Assembly: GCA_049724395.1 (NCBI GenBank)
Contig: JAUGWO010000042.1
Span: 248,001 to 312,000, forward strand
Direction: 5' to 3'
Origin: Spongospora subterranea f. sp. subterranea
Lineage: Eukaryota > Endomyxa: Phytomyxea > Phytomyxea > Plasmodiophorida
Length of the DNA stretch: 64,000 nt
Positions 59,431-64,000 of the stretch are shown here, one piece after another. The number at the start of each line of letters is the position of its first letter. Position 1 is the first letter of the stretch. A program made the translations under genes and the position numbers. The notes under the pieces were generated by a model. That model was not told the origin of the DNA and made no database searches. It was given only the letters and a program-made list of their open reading frames with translations.

Positions 59431-60720
59431 ACAGAATCCGAGGGCTCTAACTGTAGATAATCAAACTCAATAATTTCGTTCGGCTTATCCGGGAATGCTG
59501 AGGCACCAAACGGCCGAGGGACTGATTCTCCAAAGCGCGCCGAGATACAGTGTAAACACTGTTTTACAAATTATTGTGCAATATTTCGTTGCGTTACGCA
59601 ACGCCGAATCAAAACAAAGAGAAATGGGAACGTGGAAAGGTCCAGCAAGAATCCTGGAGTTCGATCACACTTCGATCACTTCTCGAACTTCTTTTAACTG
59701 GTTCCACGGATCGCTCCAGACGTTTCGCGAACCATCCCTATCAGCATTCCTTATGGAGCGAGGAAGTGCAGGACTCCTTTTCCAATTTTTTAGATGCCTT
59801 GAAGGGTGCCGTCGAGCTAAATCATTCTAAGCCCGAGTTCGAGCAATGTGTTTTTACTGATGCACCTGGTGGTTTTATTCAATTATTGTCACTCAAATTC
59901 TTTTCACTGAACTTGACAAGCCCATTCAAGAACAGAATCACGAACCCCTTGCTTTCTACAGCCGAGCTTCCACAGGCGCATCGGTTCGGAGCATATGCAA
60001 TAATCGCAGCGGTCACAAGCTTTGATTACCGGTTCATTAGTGAACGCATTTTCCATATCTTCACCGACGATATGAATTTAGTTTTTATTTTTGATCCATC
60101 ATCATCGTCCATTCCGTTCAAGCAACATACTATAGATAAGCTTCATCGTTTTAAAGCTCTTTTCCCTTGCTTATACCATAGAGCATATACCAGGATGATT
60201 AAATGTTTGGGCAGATATATTAACCCGCGGGGCTGCACCTTCGTGTGTCCAAATTCAACATCAAAAATTCCTTCCAGTTTAGTAAGACCCATGGCTTCAC
60301 CCGATTTAGAATTCCCAACCCTCGATCATAGTTCTCAACTGAAGTACCTGGATTTTGAATCCTCTAGAATATCAATCGGAGAAAAAGTTTTCCAGAAAGA
60401 CTCTGGAATCTTTCAAGCAGATGACATAATCCTAATTCCCGAGAAAGACACCACACTCATCCTCCGCATATGTGTGATTGCACATTGTGGAAGTGCGGGC
60501 CATCGTGGAGTTCGTGCCTCCCAGGAATCGATAAATCCCCGATTCCTTTGGAGAGGTATGGCGCAGGATATTGCACAATTTGTAAAACAGTGTACGCTGT
60601 ATCTCGGCGCGCTTTGGAGAATCAGTCCCTCGCCCGTTTGGTGCCTCAGCATTTCCGGATAGGCCGAACGAGATGATTGAGTTTGATTATCTACAGTTAG
60701 AGCCCTCGGATTCTGGTCTA
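59431..60720. repeat. Inverted repeat pair inside the retroelement remains
   Basis: The arms of about 160 bp, 59431-59590 and 60560-60720, are close reverse complements, sharing GAGGCACCAAACG and CAAAGCGCGCCGAGATACAG. They flank a ~970-bp segment that carries the RNase H and integrase zinc similarity in the opposite orientation to the rest. Confidence 0.8.
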
Positions 60721-60737
60721 CTATCAGCTGAATCGAA

Positions 60738-61690
60738 GCATCAATGCAGCAGTTACTAATGGTGCGCCAATTCAATTTGTGGAAGATCTTCGCTCGTTGG
60801 TTATTGACTTCGTTGATATTTTCCGTAGTAAATTAGGACCTGACCCCTTAGTAAGGGTCGATCCCCTTTGTCAATCGAAGTGTCGGACACAGCAGTTCCT
60901 GTTCTATGCCGACCACGCAGACATCCACCTTTGCATGAGGCGTTTTTTATGGACCACTTCCAAACACTAATTGATATTGGATTTGGATACCTCAACCCAT
61001 CATCCGGTGCATTGGCCAGTAGATCGTCTACCCAAGTTAGTAGCTGTCCAATAGTTGATATGCGGCGAAAAATAGAATCCATTTACCGTTGAAATGCGAA
61101 AACAGAATTAAGGTTTCCTTGAGGTAAACGCATTGGCGTAAAAATACATAATGGTGTAAGCATCGACTGACTTTTAATGTTTCCGGTGATAGGAATCTGC
61201 CAGAAAACTTTGAACGCGTCTAACGTGCTAAATCGTTTCGATTTGACAAATGAACACCAACTGTGGATAGATGCATGTGGCATAGGATAGATATAACGGT
61301 TGGTCATGGCATTTGGAACACGTAGATGCACAAACCGATCGGAATGATCGTTCAGCTCCGCCATTGTTTACGCAAAATGCAGGGGAGGCCCATGAAGATG
61401 ACGGGTTGAGGTATCCAAATCCAATATCAATTAGTGTTTGGAAGTGGTCCATCAAAAACGCTTCATGCAAAGGTGGATGTCTGCGTGGTCGGCATTGAAC
61501 AGGAACTGCTGTGTCCGATCACTTCGATTGACAAAGGGGATCGACCCTTACTAAGGGGATCATGTCCGAATTTACTACGGAAACTATCAACGAAAGTCCA
61601 TAACCAACGAGCGAAGATCTTCCACAAATTGAATCGGCGCAGCGCACCATTAGTAACTGTTGCATTGATACTTCGATTCAGAGCTGAGAC
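60738..61690. repeat. Second inverted repeat pair inside the retroelement remains
   Basis: The arms of about 265-290 bp, 60738-61002 and 61398-61690, are reverse complements with few differences, sharing ATCCAAATCCAATATCAATT and the CTTAGTAAGG region. The ~390-bp spacer holds reverse transcriptase similarity. Confidence 0.8.
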
Positions 61691-63403
61691 AATATCCGCT
61701 TCTTCGTCCAGACCAAATTCAAAAATATCCCAGTCTGATTCCTCGACATCTTCGTTGGACGGAACTTCGGTTCTTGACGCAGGAACATCGGACACTTCTG
61801 GTTGCGAACTGCCCGCAATATCACATATCTGTTGTTCCACGTCAATTCCGAGGCACAGCAGTAATTGGTCGCACTAGCAAGACTTCAGGCATTTCTCGTT
61901 CGACAACGTAAACGCGGTGAAGATGGACTATCACCGGGACCAACAACGGTTAGAATATGTAAATCGAGCAAAGTGGATAAATGAGACTTGACCGTCGAAC
62001 CATCCGCCAAGGTGAAGGAAACCGGGTGATTTCGTTCTTTGTAAATATCGGGAGAAGTGGGCGCTAGATGTCTCCAAACATTAAAACCGACGATAGTAAA
62101 ATCAGCACCATCATCGACAGCCGTTCGAGAACTCAGAAATCAGTTCGCGTATTTGAACCAAAATTTTTAAAATTCTTGATCTAGGCTTTGCGATCAGTTG
62201 ATTACTTTCTGATTTCTTCGGTTCATCTTGATCAGACTGAAGAATTATATTTTGGTCTAGCTGAGGAACGTTCCAAATATCATCGATGGGTAAATTGGAA
62301 TGCACGCGAGTAATTCGAGGCTTTTCGTCCTTGATAAAAGTTCTGACTTCTGGTTGTTTCGGAGAGAAATGAACCGATGGTGTATTTCTCTGTGACACTG
62401 ATCTGTCAGAACCACGGAAACTGGAAGTGCTTCTCGAATCGTTAGTCTTGTTGAACCTCCGTTGCCGTTTTTCCGACAATAGACGAGTGGCGCGATCCGT
62501 AGAGCAGGTAGGACACTGGCGAACATGATGTGGACCTGAACTTTGCAAGCATGTGAGTGACCGCATTGACATAGAGGAAATTTCTTCGTATTTTGGCAGA
62601 TCAGCAGCACCGTTACTATTGCTCTTATAAAACTGTCGGACACTTGTTACTGTTTCAAGTAAGAACTTGTAAAATAATTTCAGGTTAATCCGACATTCGA
62701 TTCTGTCTAAAGATAGTCGATTCAGGATCGACTCACGAAGGTTCTTTGGATGGACAGCATTCACAATGGCGAAGACTTGTTTACGCGTTAAATCATCATG
62801 TTGAGAAAATAATTCAGTTAAGCCATTCGCTGTGATAATTTTGACGACTCTGCGCGAAAATTTCGTGGACACTGAGAGCTGAGTCCTCGTAAACATTGAA
62901 TCTTAACTCTGAAAACAGATGTGCGCTATCTACACAGGCGGCTATGCTTTTTGAGATGGCCTAAAAGGTCTTCGTCTGAAATTGATGTAAGTTCAGATTC
63001 CTTCCTGTCCAAGTCGAACACAACTATAATGTATAAAAGCGAAACTTCGATTGAGTCTTTTACTGAAACAGAGAGAACGATACATCCTTCTGATGGACAT
63101 TTAGACGATCAACATCGTTCTTATATCGATCCCATTCGGTCCCAAATGTGATAATTGAGTGCTGTCATATTGGTCCAGGAACGGTGGCTTAGTTACTGAT
63201 ACATTGAATGTCTCCATGGGTAAAATGTAAACCGATGGATTTGATTGGAGTAAGTTGAGTTTGTCCCGACAGTCGCGGGTCCAATGTTCAACCTTTCCAC
63301 AAGCGTAACATTTGCCCTTGGGTCTTCGATTACCCTTGTGCTGGCCTAATGGGTTTCTGGACTCCTTCGCCGGTAAGCCACTATCTCGGGTTAGCCGGGA
63401 CAA

Positions 63404-64000
63404 TCCTCACCAATCGTTGACGTCACCGAGTCTCGACACGCTGGCCTCGAGGCGCTCAGAGAAGCCGAGACGACCGACACCACCGTCCCAATTCAACAGG
63501 TTGTTGGCCCAGATACGCCGCAGGCATCGGCGTTTCGTGGGACGAAGCTGAATGACCCAGCTCGAGTTCCAGTTCACAGCACACCTGCGGCAGTTCAACC
63601 TGCAAAACGCCCTGGTGGGCAAGACGTCGGCGGCAGTTGAAACTGCCTGCTTCTCGATCCTGATCCAAGCACTCTTAGAGGGGAGGCTCTCAGAGAAGCC
63701 GAGACGACCGATACCACCGTCCCAATTCAACATGTCGCAATACCGGAGACGTTGGGATTCGTCGTCGACAACAGCGGATCGAGACCTGATCCCGGCGATA
63801 TCTCGACGATCATGGGGATGCGACCTCCAGAGAGCGTCGACGATGTGAGGGCGCTCCTGGTCCTCGCGGGATTTTACCGGCGATACATTTCAGATTTCTC
63901 ATCAATAGCACAGCCGCTTAATCTTTTGCTATGCAAGGGACCACAGTTTTAGTGGGGAGTCGAACAACGAGAAGTTTGGTCGACACTGAGAACCGCGATA
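63404..64000 (+). mobile_element. Second Ty3/gypsy fragment, plus strand, runs off right edge
   Basis: A more GC-rich segment in plus orientation. Similarity to the reverse transcriptase/RNase H connection of Ty3/gypsy elements is visible near 63750-63950 (DVRALLVLAGFYRRYISDFS). Two direct copies of a ~50-bp stretch lie at about 63451-63500 and 63686-63735. The piece is incomplete in this window and broken. Its base composition differs from the neighbouring remains, suggesting a distinct element. Confidence 0.7.

Larger units (their letters stand above)
59221..63403 (-). mobile_element. Broken Ty3/gypsy-type LTR retrotransposon remains, rearranged
   Basis: A decayed mosaic of retroelement parts, mainly in minus orientation. 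Recognisable parts are a CCHC zinc knuckle typical of gag (63403-63101, CYACGKVEHWTRDC), a gag/protease-side region (62896-62111), reverse transcriptase pieces (about 61500-61080), RNase H plus the integrase zinc domain (59574-60662, plus strand), and integrase core similarity (59421-59221). Two pairs of inverted repeats lie inside it. No LTR pair could be defined. The element is broken many times over and looks old. Family assignment rests on the RT, RNase H and integrase-zinc motifs. Confidence 0.75.

Overview
This is eukaryotic DNA from a compact protist-type genome. About 60 short GT-AG introns can be placed by protein homology; most are 49-58 nt, with extremes of 38 and 98 nt. Genes lie close together on both strands with gaps of 0.1-1 kb. 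The proteins are ordinary eukaryotic housekeeping factors plus expanded secreted or surface proteins. Uniform ~55-nt introns, GCC2/GCC3-type multi-TM surface proteins and an HCF101-type carrier would fit a SAR lineage, with a phytomyxid rhizarian as one candidate. That placement is inference; no rRNA or organelle marker is present to test it.

Layout. 1-6674 (-): a secreted protein of >2,000 aa made of tandem 144-aa repeats, running off the left edge. 8040-9527 (-): CDC20. 10339-11011 (+): CHMP1 (ESCRT-III). 11309-13045 (+): a five-exon homeodomain protein. 13586/13872-17210 (+): Integrator subunit 2. 17762-21158 (+): importin beta-1, 17 exons. 21065-27572 (-): a ~2,000-aa TPR protein. 28422-30543 (+): ZW10. 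30845-32283 (-): RMND5/GID2. 32771-34369 (-): CDK11 (PITSLRE kinase). 36132-37251 (+): a Bub2-like TBC GAP. 37327-38838 (-): HCF101-like Fe-S carrier. 38955-39896 (-): RNase H2 subunit B. 40159-42701 (-): Crooked-neck/Clf1 splicing factor. 43829-49453 and 49904-56519 (+): two tandem paralogous receptor-like proteins (signal peptide, LamG-like, EGF-like, GCC2/GCC3 cysteine array, multi-TM end). 56520-64000: foldback DNA and broken Ty3/gypsy retroelement pieces.

The conserved genes do not form one pathway. They cover mitotic control (CDC20, Bub2-like, ZW10, CDK11, RMND5), nuclear transport, RNA processing (INTS2, CRNKL1, CDK11), genome maintenance (RNase H2) and membrane remodelling (CHMP1, ZW10). 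The accessory interest lies in the secreted repeat protein, the homeodomain protein, the paired receptor-like genes and the palindrome-rich right end.

Quality note. Importin beta, the TPR gene and ZW10 each hold one apparent single-base frame slip inside otherwise intact conserved sequence. This points to residual assembly indels and weakens any claim of natural frameshifting elsewhere in the window.
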